Below, piece by piece: positions 35,250 through 44,311 of a stretch of DNA of 64,000 bases. Under the pieces are notes generated by a model. That model saw only the letters and a list, made by a program, of their open reading frames with translations. It did no database searches and was not told where the DNA came from. The DNA lies in NCBI GenBank assembly GCA_903642235.1, contig CAHJWL010000011.1:38417-102416 (forward strand), read 5' to 3'. The position numbers and the translations under genes are program-made. Positions within the stretch are counted from its first letter, which is position 1. Each line of letters opens with the position of its first letter. The DNA is from Acidobacteriaceae bacterium. Its GTDB lineage: Bacteria > Acidobacteriota > Terriglobia > Terriglobales > Acidobacteriaceae.

Positions 35250-36905
35250 CTACAGTGGTCCGAGCTCCACCAGGCGTGCGCTGGCAACAGCCTCCACCTT
35301 GCGCAATGCCTCAAGAGCGCTGTTGGCCTGCTGATTGGATTGTGCGTCGATCTGCACCACCGCAAGGGCCTGGCCCTGCGGAACCCGTTGCGCGCGCGCC
35401 GTCTGCCTGGTGTCGGCGCCTCGGCCGAGAGCGAAGTTGGCGATGTTCAGGCCCTGCTCACCAAGAATGGTGCCGATGCGGCCGATCACACCCGGAACAT
35501 CGTGGTTCCGGATCACGACCAGCGTTCCATGCAGTGGCGCTTCGATGTCGATGCCATCGAGCGTAAGCAGTCGCGGCGACGTGCCATGCAGCACCGTGGC
35601 CGAGCCGGCCGCATCGCCTTCCGACGAGTGCAGCGTGAGCCTGAGTACAGAGCCTGCACCTCCGGAGACGCTCTCCTTCTTGTCTTCCTGAATGCGAATG
35701 CCGCGCTCGGACGCGATAGCCGCGGCATTGATCCGATTGGCACTGGCCGTCGTGCCGCCGACCGTGTCCGACGTGTCAGAGCCCGAGAAGATGCCGGCAA
35801 TCGCGGCATTGCGGATGAGGTCGGTCTTGCCGGTCGCGATGCGCCCATGGTAGGTGATCTGAATATTTTCAAGGTTGCCGGGCGTGGCGTGCGCGAGAAA
35901 TTGTCCGAGACGCCCGGCCATCTCAATATACGGCGCGAGTTCGATGTACTCCTCATGCGTGAGCGAGGGCACGTTGACGGCATTCTGCACCACGCCGAGC
36001 TTGAGATAATCGCGCACCTGCCGTGCGAGCTGAATGCCGATAGCCTCCTGCGCCTCGTCGGTCGCGCCGCCGATATGGGGCGAGAGCAGGCAGTTCTCGA
36101 GCGCAAAGAAGGGCGAGTCTTTGAGCGGCTCCTTGTGAAAGACGTCGAGCGCCGCACCGGCAACCTTGCCCGTCTTGAGAGCTTCAGCCAGGGCCTCGTC
36201 CACGATCAGTTCCCCGCGGGCGCAGTTCACAAGGCGTATGCCGGGCTTCATAATCGCGATGGACTGCTTGTTGATCAGGCCTTCGGTCTGCGAGGTCAGG
36301 CCGACGTGCAGCGTCAGGTAGTCGGACTCCTTGAAGATGTCGTCGATGGCCACGAGGGTGACTTCGTTTTCGCGGGCGATAACTGGCGCGATAAAGGGGT
36401 CGTAGCCAAGGACCTCCATGCCAAAGGCGCGGGCGCGGCGGGCGACCTCAAGGCCGATCCGGCCGAGACCGACAATGCCGAGCGTCTTGCCGCGCAGCTC
36501 CGTACCTTGCAGCGACTTCTTGTCCCAGGTGCCGGCGTGCATGGACGTGTTGGCGGCATTGATCTTGCGCCCCATGGCGATCATCAGGCCAAGCGTAAGT
36601 TCGGCAACCGCAACCGCATTTGCGCCTGGGGTGTTCATGACGACGATGCCTTTACGGGTGGCGGCATCGGTGTCGATGTTGTCGACGCCGACGCCGGCGC
36701 GGCCGATGACGCGCAGCTTCGGCGCATGCTCAAGCAGGGCGGCGTCGGCCTGCACGGCGGACCGGACCACAAGCGCGTCGGCATCAGCTAACTCGTTCGC
36801 AAGACTGGTCTTAATCTTGTCGGCGGTGATGACCAGCCAACCCGGTTCAGCTTGCAGGACGGCCAGCGTGGAGGCGGAGACTTTTTCGGCAAGAACGATC
36901 TTCAT
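35250..36905 (-). CDS. serA: D-3-phosphoglycerate dehydrogenase
   Basis: The first enzyme of serine synthesis, oxidising 3-phosphoglycerate to 3-phosphohydroxypyruvate with NAD. The 551 residues hold a substrate/NAD domain with GRAGVGVDNID and the GLGRIG Rossmann motif, the catalytic Arg and Glu in NCARGELIVDEAL, and the His in HIGGATDEA. An ASB regulatory domain and a C-terminal ACT domain (near VPGVIGRIGTILGEQG) follow. This long form is typical of actinobacteria and acidobacteria and is often serine-inhibited. The start at 36905 excludes a 37-residue tail. A class V aminotransferase lies 2.4 kb downstream. Confidence 0.96.
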   Translation of the reverse strand: MKIVLAEKVSASTLAVLQAEPGWLVITADKIKTSLANELADADALVVRSAVQADAALLEHAPKLRVIGRAGVGVDNIDTDAATRKGIVVMNTPGANAVAVAELTLGLMIAMGRKINAANTSMHAGTWDKKSLQGTELRGKTLGIVGLGRIGLEVARRARAFGMEVLGYDPFIAPVIARENEVTLVAIDDIFKESDYLTLHVGLTSQTEGLINKQSIAIMKPGIRLVNCARGELIVDEALAEALKTGKVAGAALDVFHKEPLKDSPFFALENCLLSPHIGGATDEAQEAIGIQLARQVRDYLKLGVVQNAVNVPSLTHEEYIELAPYIEMAGRLGQFLAHATPGNLENIQITYHGRIATGKTDLIRNAAIAGIFSGSDTSDTVGGTTASANRINAAAIASERGIRIQEDKKESVSGGAGSVLRLTLHSSEGDAAGSATVLHGTSPRLLTLDGIDIEAPLHGTLVVIRNHDVPGVIGRIGTILGEQGLNIANFALGRGADTRQTARAQRVPQGQALAVVQIDAQSNQQANSALEALRKVEAVASARLVELGPL

Positions 36906-37081
36906 GGGTTCTCTGATCTTACCTCGCACGCGAAGCCGAGCTGCACCGCAGCCATGGAGTGTGCGTTTGGCATGCGTTTCGTACGCTTCGGGGCGCAGAA
37001 AGCAGCTTTTTTGCACGATTTTGCACGGTTACAGAAGAGTGCTGCGTGTGGGATGCTGGGAGCGTGAGACAAACGGCGTAG

Positions 37082-38176
37082 ATGGGGCTGGAACGGTGGC
37101 ATGCGTTGGTGAGTGGCCGAGATCCGCAGGAGGTCCGCCGGCCGTTGCGGCAGACCTCGGGTCCGGGTCCGAACAAGCTGCAGACGAGAGGTTCGGCAAC
37201 TCTGCGCCGTGTCGGTCTGGCATGTCTGCTGGGCATGCTTCCGCTTGCAGCGGTGACCGGGTGCGGCAGTGGCTACGCGGGTACAGGGCTGGCGATCCCG
37301 GCGCTTCCGGGTGAAGATCTGGCGGGACCGTGCCGGTACTCTCTGGTGACCAACGGAGATGCCGGCCAGCAACCCGGTGGCCAGGAGCTGGCCGGGGTGC
37401 AGCAGGGTGTGCTGGTGATCTTCGAGCGCAGCGACACGGCGCAGCTGATGGAGGATGCGAGTGTGCGCGCTATGGCCGAGGCGCTGCACTTCGCGATCCT
37501 TTGGGCGCGGCAGTGTGATGCGCGCTCGAGCGGCGATCTGCAGGCAGATGCGGCGAAGGGGCCGGCGCGCACGCTGCGTGCGGCGCTTTCGACCTTTGCC
37601 ACGGCGACGGGGCATCCGGAGCTGGGGACGGTGCCCCTGGTGCTATTCGGGTTCTCCGCCGCTGGTGTGCTTTCGGCAACGATGGAGACGGCGTGGCCGG
37701 ACCGGCTGGCGGGCGTGGTGCTCTATGCGGCAGGATCGGCGTATACAGACCTTGATACCGTCGCCGTGACCGCAAAGTCGGCGGCGATCCCGACACTGAT
37801 CCTGACGAATGCCGAGGATCAGAAGTCGGGGACCTCGCGCAGCTACCGCTACTTCATGCGTGGACAAGCCCAGGGCGCGCAGTGGGGCTACGGCGTGCAG
37901 AACAACACGGACCACTGCTGCAGCCTGTCGACGCGCTCAATCCTGCTGCCGTGGCTCCAGGCGATTGCGATGCGGTCAGGGAGCGCAGCAACGTCAGTCC
38001 CGGTGAGCTTCACCGCCATCCCGGACGGGACGATCGATGCGCAGGGCGAGATGGATTCCGACTTCAACTATGCCGGGATGGGCGCGGGCGTGATGGGGCA
38101 GCAGACGGCGTGGCTGCCGGATGCTGTGACAGCGAAGGCGTGGGTAGCGTGGGTGACCAATCCCGAGACGAACTAA
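37082..38176 (+). CDS. Putative lipoprotein, alpha/beta-hydrolase-like
   Basis: A 364-residue protein with a lipobox (LAAVTGC, Cys61) after a basic stretch and hydrophobic helix, so it should be anchored in the envelope. The mature part resembles an alpha/beta hydrolase of the dienelactone or esterase type. The nucleophile elbow is LFGFSAAG with Ser in GxSxxG, and a later LILTNAEDQ strand may carry the acid. A possible catalytic His lies in NNTDHCCS. The substrate is not known. The start codon choice is weak because no ribosome site is clear. Confidence 0.62.
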   Translation: MGLERWHALVSGRDPQEVRRPLRQTSGPGPNKLQTRGSATLRRVGLACLLGMLPLAAVTGCGSGYAGTGLAIPALPGEDLAGPCRYSLVTNGDAGQQPGGQELAGVQQGVLVIFERSDTAQLMEDASVRAMAEALHFAILWARQCDARSSGDLQADAAKGPARTLRAALSTFATATGHPELGTVPLVLFGFSAAGVLSATMETAWPDRLAGVVLYAAGSAYTDLDTVAVTAKSAAIPTLILTNAEDQKSGTSRSYRYFMRGQAQGAQWGYGVQNNTDHCCSLSTRSILLPWLQAIAMRSGSAATSVPVSFTAIPDGTIDAQGEMDSDFNYAGMGAGVMGQQTAWLPDAVTAKAWVAWVTNPETN

Positions 38177-38244
38177 CAGCAGCGACTTGCTCAGGTCCGG
38201 GGCGGCTCCTGCGCAGGCGGGCAAGCCGACATCCGGTTCCGTCG

Positions 38245-38430
38245 CTAGTGGATGCCGTAGCCCTGCACTTCTATGGGGAAGCCGTCTTCAAAGGTGATCG
38301 TGACCGCCACATCCAAGCGGTTGTTCCAGTCCACGTGGAGGAACTCGACGCCGCCGTTGGACTGGTCTCCGTGCGGACTGACGTTTGAGACCCAGACACT
38401 CGCATCCCCGAGATGGTAGTGAGGTCCGGC
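38245..38430 (-). pseudogene. 3' remnant of a conserved short protein
   Basis: Reading the minus strand from about 38430 to a TAG at 38245-38247 gives a convincing peptide: HYHLGDASVWVSNVSPHGDQ, then SNGGVEFLHVDWNNRLDVAV and ITFEDGFPIEVQGYGIH. The frame has a TGA upstream (at 38431-38433) and no start codon, so only the C-terminal 60 residues remain. The SPHGDQSNGGVEFLHVDW segment resembles a small uncharacterised family I have seen in acidobacteria. The cut lies 6 bases from the stop of the Uma2 gene, which suggests that gain of the Uma2 gene or a deletion removed the rest. Confidence 0.55.
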
Positions 38431-38436
38431 ACGTTC

Positions 38437-39081
38437 TCAGGGAGTAGCGATCGGCCATAGGCGGGTGGTGCCGAGTTCGAAGCCGGCCACTGGACCGGTA
38501 CCCTGAAGCAGCTCAGGTCTGCTCAGGGCTTCGACGGGGACACCGGCGTGGAAGATGGACGCGTTGCCGTCGATCGGGTCGATAAGCCAGGCAAGCTGGG
38601 CGCCGTTTTCGAGCCAGAGCTGCATTTTGAGGTCAAGCAGACGGCGCGAGTCGCTTTGAGAGCGAACTTCAATGATGAACTCCGGACAGAGCGGAGGGTA
38701 GCCGATCTGCTGCTCGGACGTGAGGGCGTTCCAGCGTGGAAGGGAGAGCCAGGCGGCATCAGGGGAGAGGCAGGAGCCGTCGGGGAGATTGAAGCCGGTG
38801 TTGGAGCCGAAGGCAAGACCTCGCCCGTCTGTTCTGGCCCAGATGTACAGTTCCGAGGCAATAAGAACTTCATGCGTGCCGCCGAGACCGCCTACGGGGG
38901 TCATGACCGTGAGCTCTCCTTCTTTGTTGCGTTCGATCTTCCAGGGCTTGTTGGTCTCGGAGAAGCGCATAAGCTCCTCGTCGGAGAGAGGAACTGCGGG
39001 ACGAATGGAGAGAGGCAGGGGAAGGCCTGTGAGATTGAACTGCAGGGCGCGGGTTTCTGACGTGTGCTCAACGATGCTCAT
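38437..39081 (-). CDS. Uma2-family PD-(D/E)XK endonuclease-like protein
   Basis: A 214-residue Uma2 protein. The start MSIVEHTSETRALQ is set by GAGAGG 7 bases upstream. The nuclease fold is marked by MTPVGGLGGTHEVLIASEL, the SPDAAWLS strand with Asp, the VEVRSQSDS-like EFIIEVRSQSD with Glu-x-Arg, and KMQLWLENGAQLAWLIDP. Uma2 proteins are widespread in cyanobacteria and some acidobacteria as stand-alone genes; their target is unclear. The truncated remnant lies at its 3' end, and a dispersed repeat lies upstream. Confidence 0.85.
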   Translation of the reverse strand: MSIVEHTSETRALQFNLTGLPLPLSIRPAVPLSDEELMRFSETNKPWKIERNKEGELTVMTPVGGLGGTHEVLIASELYIWARTDGRGLAFGSNTGFNLPDGSCLSPDAAWLSLPRWNALTSEQQIGYPPLCPEFIIEVRSQSDSRRLLDLKMQLWLENGAQLAWLIDPIDGNASIFHAGVPVEALSRPELLQGTGPVAGFELGTTRLWPIATP

Positions 39082-39196
39082 GGCGCAGCCTCTCCGTCCG
39101 TGTCGGACTGATTCTACGCAAGAGAAGGTCACTCAGGTGAGATGGGAGAGTGGTGATGGCTTTCCGCTGTGGGTGGCAGTTTGTGTGAAGAACAAC

Positions 39197-39218
39197 AGCA
39201 GATCCCTACGGGATGACA
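39197..39218 (+). repeat. Dispersed repeat, GCAGATCCCTACGGGATGACA type, copy 2
   Basis: Identical over 22 bases to 9611-9632 and, in reverse, to 61211-61232. It lies in the 274-base gap between the Uma2 and aminotransferase genes, which holds no gene. Confidence 0.85.
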
Positions 39219-39298
39219 GCAAAAGGTTATGGGTGAGACGGAGGTCCGGGCTGACGACTAAGGGTCTGGGGCGAGATGCCAGCTTTCCTGCGTCGCCC

Positions 39299-39350
39299 AT
39301 CCATGCCGGTGAGGCGGTCATGAATGGGCTTGAACTCGCCCGGGGCGCTT
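39299..39350 (+). repeat. Dispersed repeat, GTCATG type, copy 3
   Basis: The block CATCCATGCCGGTGAGGC then GGTCATGAATGGG resembles 9676-9723. Copies 1 and 3 both follow the first repeat family on the same strand, by 44 and 81 bases, so the two motifs travel as one composite unit. Confidence 0.5.
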
Positions 39351-39355
39351 AGCGG

Positions 39356-40696
39356 CTACGCACCGGCGGTGGCGTGGGCGGTGCGGGGGTCGAGTTCTTT
39401 GGCCATGTTGGTGAGCTTCAGGCTGCTGCTGCCGAAGTCGGGGTGCTGGAGGGAGCAGCAGGCATCGGCTCGGCCGCAGAGGCATTTTGAGTCGGCGGCG
39501 GCGGTGACCGAGCGGTCGGCGAAGATCTGCTGGGCGGCGATGAGGCCGGTGCCGAAGGGTTTTGCGAGCTGCGGGATGGACCGGACGACGACCTGTTCGA
39601 GCGCGGCGATGAGGGCGATGGTGTCCATGTAGTCGAAGAAGCCGAGATGGGCGATGCGGAAGATCTGGCCCTTCATCTCGCCCTGGCCGTTGGTGATGAT
39701 GGCGCCGAAGCGGCTTTTGAGTTCCTTGACGATGAGGCCGGAGTCGACGCCAGCGGGTGGGACGACGGCGGTGGCGGCGGCGGAGGGAGCGTCTGGCGCG
39801 AAGAGGGTAAAGCCAAGCGCGAGGACGGCGGCGCGGGTTATGGCGGCGATGGTCTCGGCGTTCTCGACGAGCTTGCGGCGGCCATCGGCGAGGCTTCCCT
39901 GAGGATTTTCCGGTGTTCCGGACTGGGCGGCGATCCAGGCGAGGGCGGCGTCGAGCCCGGCAATGAGGGAGACGGGCGGAGTGTAGGCGGACTCACCGGT
40001 TTTGGCGTTCTTGCGCTCTTTGCGGAGATCGAAGTAGTAGCGCGGGTTGTAGGTGGCTTCCATGCGGTCCCAGGCGCGCTCGCTGACGGCAAGGTAGGAG
40101 AGGCCGGGAGGGATCATCACGGCTTTCTGCGAGCCGCCAATGAGGACGTCGACGCCCCAGCCGTCCATGTCAAGGTGAGTCGTGCCGAGGCCGGTGATGG
40201 CATCGACGACGAGCAGGGCTTCGGAGTTCTGGTCTTTCAGCAACTGTGCGATGCCAGGGGTGCAGTGGCGGACGCCGGTGGAGGTCTCGGTGGCCTGCAT
40301 GAAAACGACGCGGGTTTCGAGCTTCAGGCCGGCTCTGACGGCGTCGAGCGAAAACGTCTGGCCGTAGGGGGCGGTGACGACGTCGACCGCGCAGCCGAAC
40401 GCTTTGGCAAGAGCCGTCCAGCGCTCGCCGAATTTGCCGGCGGAGAGGACGAGCACGCGGTCGCCGGGGCAGGTGAGGTTGGACATGGCGGCTTCCATCG
40501 CGCCGGTGCCGGAAGAGGAGAGCAGGATGACGTCGTTGGCGGTGCCGACGAACTCGCGTAGTCCGGCGAGGACGCGGGTGAAGAGGGCGCGGAACTCCGG
40601 CGTGCGGTGGTGGATGTCGGCGGCGGCCATGGCGAACTGCGCGGCGGGAAGGAGGGGCGTCGGGCCGGGAGTGAAGAGGCGGGTTTTGCGGATCAT
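39356..40696 (-). CDS. Class V aminotransferase (alanine-glyoxylate / serine-pyruvate type) with a Cys-rich tail
   Basis: A fold-type I PLP enzyme of 446 residues. The opening RLFTPGPTPLLPAAQFAMA is the class V signature start. Other motifs are SSSGTGAMEAAM, the Asp in LLVVDAITGLG and the cofactor Lys191 in GGSQKAVMIPPG. Family members are about 380-390 residues; this copy has some 50-60 extra at the C-terminus with KCLCGRADACC, four Cys in 11 residues. The enzyme likely interconverts alanine or serine with glyoxylate or hydroxypyruvate; in this phylum it may serve the phosphoserine step, since serA is close. The Cys tail has no known role. Confidence 0.88.
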   Translation of the reverse strand: MIRKTRLFTPGPTPLLPAAQFAMAAADIHHRTPEFRALFTRVLAGLREFVGTANDVILLSSSGTGAMEAAMSNLTCPGDRVLVLSAGKFGERWTALAKAFGCAVDVVTAPYGQTFSLDAVRAGLKLETRVVFMQATETSTGVRHCTPGIAQLLKDQNSEALLVVDAITGLGTTHLDMDGWGVDVLIGGSQKAVMIPPGLSYLAVSERAWDRMEATYNPRYYFDLRKERKNAKTGESAYTPPVSLIAGLDAALAWIAAQSGTPENPQGSLADGRRKLVENAETIAAITRAAVLALGFTLFAPDAPSAAATAVVPPAGVDSGLIVKELKSRFGAIITNGQGEMKGQIFRIAHLGFFDYMDTIALIAALEQVVVRSIPQLAKPFGTGLIAAQQIFADRSVTAAADSKCLCGRADACCSLQHPDFGSSSLKLTNMAKELDPRTAHATAGA

Positions 40697-40791
40697 GTGG
40701 GTTATTGTATGGCGGGCCGGCCGGGTAGCAGGTGAGGGCGATCCGAGAGTAGCGCGGCAAACGGAAGAAGGCCGGCCCGGCTACCTGGTTC

Positions 40792-41679
40792 TTAAGGCAG
40801 CGGTACTGAGACGACACTGCCGGCGCCGCGCTCTGCGATCCAGAGTGTGTCGCCTGCGGGTTCAACGGCGGTCGGGGTGTTCAGGCCCTCTTTCAGTACG
40901 GTCACGGTGGCTTTGTCGCCGGTGACGGTCAGAGCCGAGATCCTGCCGCTGCCGTTCTCTGCAAGCAGCAGCTTGCCGTGGGCCGCACGCATGCCGTCCG
41001 GCCCTTTCACGGGCTGGTCCATCCAGATATCGACCGGCGTGCCTGGCTTGCCCGCGGCGTCAACCGGGATGCGGTACAACTTGTTGAAGATGACGTTGTT
41101 GACGTAGAGCGTGCCGTCGAGAAAGGTGATGCCGTCCACGCCCATCAGCGTGCGGTGCTCCAAATAGAGCTCCGCGGCAGAGGCCCCGGCCGGCAGCCGG
41201 AAGATCTTGCCGTTGGCTGTGTCTGTGATGTAGAGCGCCTTATCTGGTCCGAGCGAAAAGTCGTTGCACGTGCTGTTCTCACCCGGCAGATTCCAGCGGA
41301 GCTTCGGCGCGCCGGTTGTGAGGTCAAACCCTCGCAGGGCGGTGTGGCGCCTGACCGGTGACGAGCCCTCGACCGGTGTCAGCTGACAGGCCCATAACGT
41401 CCTGCTCGCGGCATCGGCCAGCATGCCGAAGAAGAAGGTACCCGCACCTTCGCCGCTGGCATCCACAAACTTCTCGGCTTTGCTTGAGCCGGGTTGAACT
41501 TTGTAGAGGAAGGGTGTGCTGGCGCTGCCGACGAACAGAACACCGCCGGGAGCTACTGTGAGGCTCTCCGGCTGCGACTTTGCGTCGTTGATCAGAACTC
41601 CGGATGCGGGTGCAGAGCGCGCGACTGCGATGAAAACTGCTGCACTGACGGCGAGCGTTCGAGCCGTAAACCTGAACAT
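40792..41679 (-). CDS. Secreted SMP-30/NHL-type beta-propeller protein
   Basis: A 295-residue exported protein with a signal peptide (MFRFTARTLAVSAAVFIAV, cleavage near APASG). Six-bladed propeller repeats follow: LTVAPGGVLFVGSA, LGPDKALYITDTANGKIF and LDGTLYVNNVIFNKLY. The family includes gluconolactonase-like lactonases; no full metal site is certain here. The ATG at 41679 is chosen because GAGGGGGAAAG precedes it; the frame extends a further 930 bases but runs antisense to the YqeY gene, so that part is not protein. Confidence 0.8.
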   Translation of the reverse strand: MFRFTARTLAVSAAVFIAVARSAPASGVLINDAKSQPESLTVAPGGVLFVGSASTPFLYKVQPGSSKAEKFVDASGEGAGTFFFGMLADAASRTLWACQLTPVEGSSPVRRHTALRGFDLTTGAPKLRWNLPGENSTCNDFSLGPDKALYITDTANGKIFRLPAGASAAELYLEHRTLMGVDGITFLDGTLYVNNVIFNKLYRIPVDAAGKPGTPVDIWMDQPVKGPDGMRAAHGKLLLAENGSGRISALTVTGDKATVTVLKEGLNTPTAVEPAGDTLWIAERGAGSVVSVPLP

Positions 41680-41811
41680 CTTTCCCCCTCTTTCCTGGTC
41701 CTGCGCCACGGCCGCGATCCATCCTGCAGCCTGCCATCCCGCATAGTACATGCGGTGCCGGAGGAGTGCACGGGAGACGGGCGGAGGAACCGGGAATCGA
41801 GGCGATCTATC

Positions 41812-42315
41812 ATGAGGAGCAATGAGGTGACAGAGCGTATGGCGGCGATTGCGGAGCGGATGCAAGCGGATATTGTGACGGCAATGCGGGCGAAGGAGGA
41901 GCATCGGCTGACGACGCTGCGGATGGTAAAGGCGGCGATGAAGAACCGGGAAATCGACAAGCGGTCGCCCTTGGACGAGGCGGAGGAGGCAGCGGTGCTC
42001 ACAACGCTGATCAAGCAGCGGCGGGACTCGATCGAGCAGTTTACAAAGGGTGGCCGGCCGGAGCTGGCGGCGAAGGAGGAGACCGAGATCGGGATGATTG
42101 AGGGGTATCTGCCGCAGTCCGCAGGCGAGGACGAGATACGGACGATTGTGCTGGGAGCGCTTGAGCACCTTGCAAAGGATGCGGGCGGGGCGCGGCCGGG
42201 GCCGAAGGATATCGGGCCGGCGATGCGGGTGGTCAAGCAGCGGCTTGCGGCGAGTGGGGTTCGGGCCGATGGCGGGATGGTAAGTGCCATCGTCAAGGCG
42301 GAGCTGGCGAAGTAG
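41812..42315 (+). CDS. GatB/YqeY domain protein
   Basis: A 167-residue YqeY-family protein with the tRNA-contact fold found at the GatB C-terminus. Residues start RMQADIVTAMRAKEEHRL with LTTLRMVKAAMKNREID, the helical bundle, then PKDIGPAMRVVKQRL and GGMVSAIVKAEL, the tail motif. Its cellular role is not settled; a function in tRNA-linked processes is inferred. The start could be the GTG at 41827, which AGGAG precedes by 7 bases, or the ATG at 41812. It is divergent from the propeller gene. Confidence 0.92.
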   Translation: MRSNEVTERMAAIAERMQADIVTAMRAKEEHRLTTLRMVKAAMKNREIDKRSPLDEAEEAAVLTTLIKQRRDSIEQFTKGGRPELAAKEETEIGMIEGYLPQSAGEDEIRTIVLGALEHLAKDAGGARPGPKDIGPAMRVVKQRLAASGVRADGGMVSAIVKAELAK

Positions 42316-42505
42316 GAAAGGTCTCCGGTTGCTTACGCCGGAACGGATCGGCGGTGGGACTGCCGTGGGATTTCCAGCTTTGTTAGGACACACGGCCTCC
42401 GCGAGGCCGGCCCACCTCGCAGAAAGAATGCGTTGCGCGGGTGGTGGACAGGAGGTAGGCTGCGTCTGGGCCGTCTGTATGTATTGCTGCTGGTGCGGAG
42501 GCGGC

Positions 42506-43711
42506 ATGGCACGACCGATCTGGCACGTCCTTGATGTCGGCAGCGTCTGGATGAAGGAGTTTGCGGCAGCGCTGAGCCAGCGTGAAGAGACGGTGGCCTG
42601 GTGTCCACGCATGGAGCTCTTCGGGCTGCTGCAGCGCCGGTGCCGGGTGGAGACGCTGGCGAGCCCGCCCCTCGCTGTGCGGCACTTCCCGTTGCAGCGG
42701 GGCTATGCGCGTGTGCCCGTGCGATGGCTGGCTCCGTTTGAGGGGCGGCAGCTGCGGCGGATGCGGGCGAGTGCGGGATGCGATACGAGCGCGGTGCTGG
42801 TCTGCTCGACGCCGTTCTATGCGCCCCTGGCGGAGCGATGGCCGGGGCCGGTGGTGTACTACGCGACAGACCTGACGCACGCCTATGAGGGGCTGGACGC
42901 GGCGCAGGTGAAGGCACTCGATGTGCGGATGTGCCGGGCTGCAGCGGTCGTTTGCCCAAACTCGCGGCGGATTGCAAACTACTTCACGGGCGAGGCCGGG
43001 TGCGATCCGGCGAAGATCACGATTGTGCCGAACGCGACACGGGCGAGCAACCTGCTGGCAACGGCTCCGGAGGGAGGACCGGGTGTGCTGCCGGAGGATC
43101 TGGCGGATGTTCCGCGACCGATCGCCGGTGTGCTGGGCGATCTTTCGGGAAACATGGACTGGGTGCTGACCAGGCAGGTGATGCAGAGCACGCCCGGTCT
43201 GAACTGGGTTTTTGTGGGGCCGACGACGCGGGCGATCCCAGAGGCCGAGCAGAACGCGGCGCGGCTATGGGCGATGGGGCGGGCACGCTTCGCAGGCGCG
43301 AAGCCGTACGGGGAGCTGCAGCGGTATGCGCGGAGCTTTGATGTGGCGGTGCTGCCCTACCGGCGGAAGGAACCGACGTACTCGGGAAGTTCAACGCGAT
43401 TCTATGAGCATCTGGCGGCGTGCCGTCCGATGATTGCGACACGAGGCTTTGCGGAGCTGCTGGAGAAACCTCCTCTCGTTTGCCTGGCAGACACGGCGGA
43501 GGAGATTGTGCAGGCGCTTAGGGACCTGGAGCAACGCAATTTTCGGGATGGCCACGAGCGCTCCCGATGGGAGGCCAGCCAGGCAGGTACGTGGGAGGAG
43601 CGTGCGCGATCGATGTGCGCCGCGGTGGATGGGCGCGCGGTAGGGAGCGCGGCGGCTGTTCATGAGGTTGGCACCGGATTTATGAGAAAGCAACAGAGGG
43701 AGACAACCTAG
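42506..43711 (+). CDS. Glycosyltransferase, GT4-like
   Basis: A 401-residue GT-B fold glycosyltransferase. The C-terminal half has the family core: IVPNAT, GVLGDLSGNMDW, LNWVFVGPTTRAIP, ARSFDVAVLPYRRKEPTYS and KFYEHLAA-like TRFYEHLAACRPMIAT, the nucleotide-sugar site. The N-terminal half has VVYYATDLTHAYEG. It transfers a sugar from a nucleotide donor to an unknown acceptor. No signal or membrane helix is seen. GGAGGC lies 6 bases before the ATG at 42506; the frame extends to 42284 with a Cys/Gly-rich tail that overlaps yqeY. Confidence 0.9.
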   Translation: MARPIWHVLDVGSVWMKEFAAALSQREETVAWCPRMELFGLLQRRCRVETLASPPLAVRHFPLQRGYARVPVRWLAPFEGRQLRRMRASAGCDTSAVLVCSTPFYAPLAERWPGPVVYYATDLTHAYEGLDAAQVKALDVRMCRAAAVVCPNSRRIANYFTGEAGCDPAKITIVPNATRASNLLATAPEGGPGVLPEDLADVPRPIAGVLGDLSGNMDWVLTRQVMQSTPGLNWVFVGPTTRAIPEAEQNAARLWAMGRARFAGAKPYGELQRYARSFDVAVLPYRRKEPTYSGSSTRFYEHLAACRPMIATRGFAELLEKPPLVCLADTAEEIVQALRDLEQRNFRDGHERSRWEASQAGTWEERARSMCAAVDGRAVGSAAAVHEVGTGFMRKQQRETT

Positions 43712-43774
43712 CGGGCGGGTGCGCCTCCTATTCATTGAAGCCGCAGACGTGGCGATCCAGAAGAGGCGAAAGCA

Positions 43775-44194
43775 ATGGGAATTCTTGACAGCATTACATC
43801 GATGGTCGGTGGCATGGGCGGCGACAAAACGCAGGCTGCCGGCGGCGTAATGGACGCGGTGCAGCAACATCCGGGCGGTATTGGCGGCATTCTGCAGAGC
43901 TTCCAGCAGAATGGGCAGGGCGGCGCGGTGCAGCAATGGGCGAGCGGCAACACGCAGGATGCATCGCCGGACCAGGTGGAACAGGGACTGGGCGGAACCG
44001 GGCTGATCGATTCCGTGGCGCAGCGAACGGGAATGTCGCCGACGATGGTGAAGGGTGCAATGGCGGTGATGCTGCCGATGATCATCCATCATTTCGTTTC
44101 GAGCGGGCATGTCACGCCGGAAGGACAGACAACGGGCGTACCGGCTCCGGAGACAGGCGGGCTGCTGCAGTCCATGCTGGGACGTCTGGTCTAG
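43775..44194 (+). CDS. YidB-family (DUF937) protein
   Basis: A 139-residue glycine- and glutamine-rich protein. The family start MGILDSITSMVGG and the core QVEQGLGGTGLIDSVAQRTG with MLPMIIHHF are clear. YidB/DUF937 proteins are widespread, soluble and of unknown role. It is followed after 117 bases by the LysM gene on the same strand and is preceded by the glycosyltransferase. Confidence 0.88.
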   Translation: MGILDSITSMVGGMGGDKTQAAGGVMDAVQQHPGGIGGILQSFQQNGQGGAVQQWASGNTQDASPDQVEQGLGGTGLIDSVAQRTGMSPTMVKGAMAVMLPMIIHHFVSSGHVTPEGQTTGVPAPETGGLLQSMLGRLV

Positions 44195-44311
44195 AAGCCT
44201 GCAGGAGGAGGTCCGCGTAAGGAATACGGACCTCTCCCTTCACTTCGTCAGGTCTGGCGACGGGAAGGTTGACGTTCTCTCACCAAAGTATCTGTAACCA
44301 AAGGAGATCGG

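Noticed and set aside
41680..42612. N-terminal extension of the propeller gene's frame
   Set aside because: It runs antisense to the YqeY gene and is Pro/Arg-rich. The signal peptide and ribosome site place the start at 41679.
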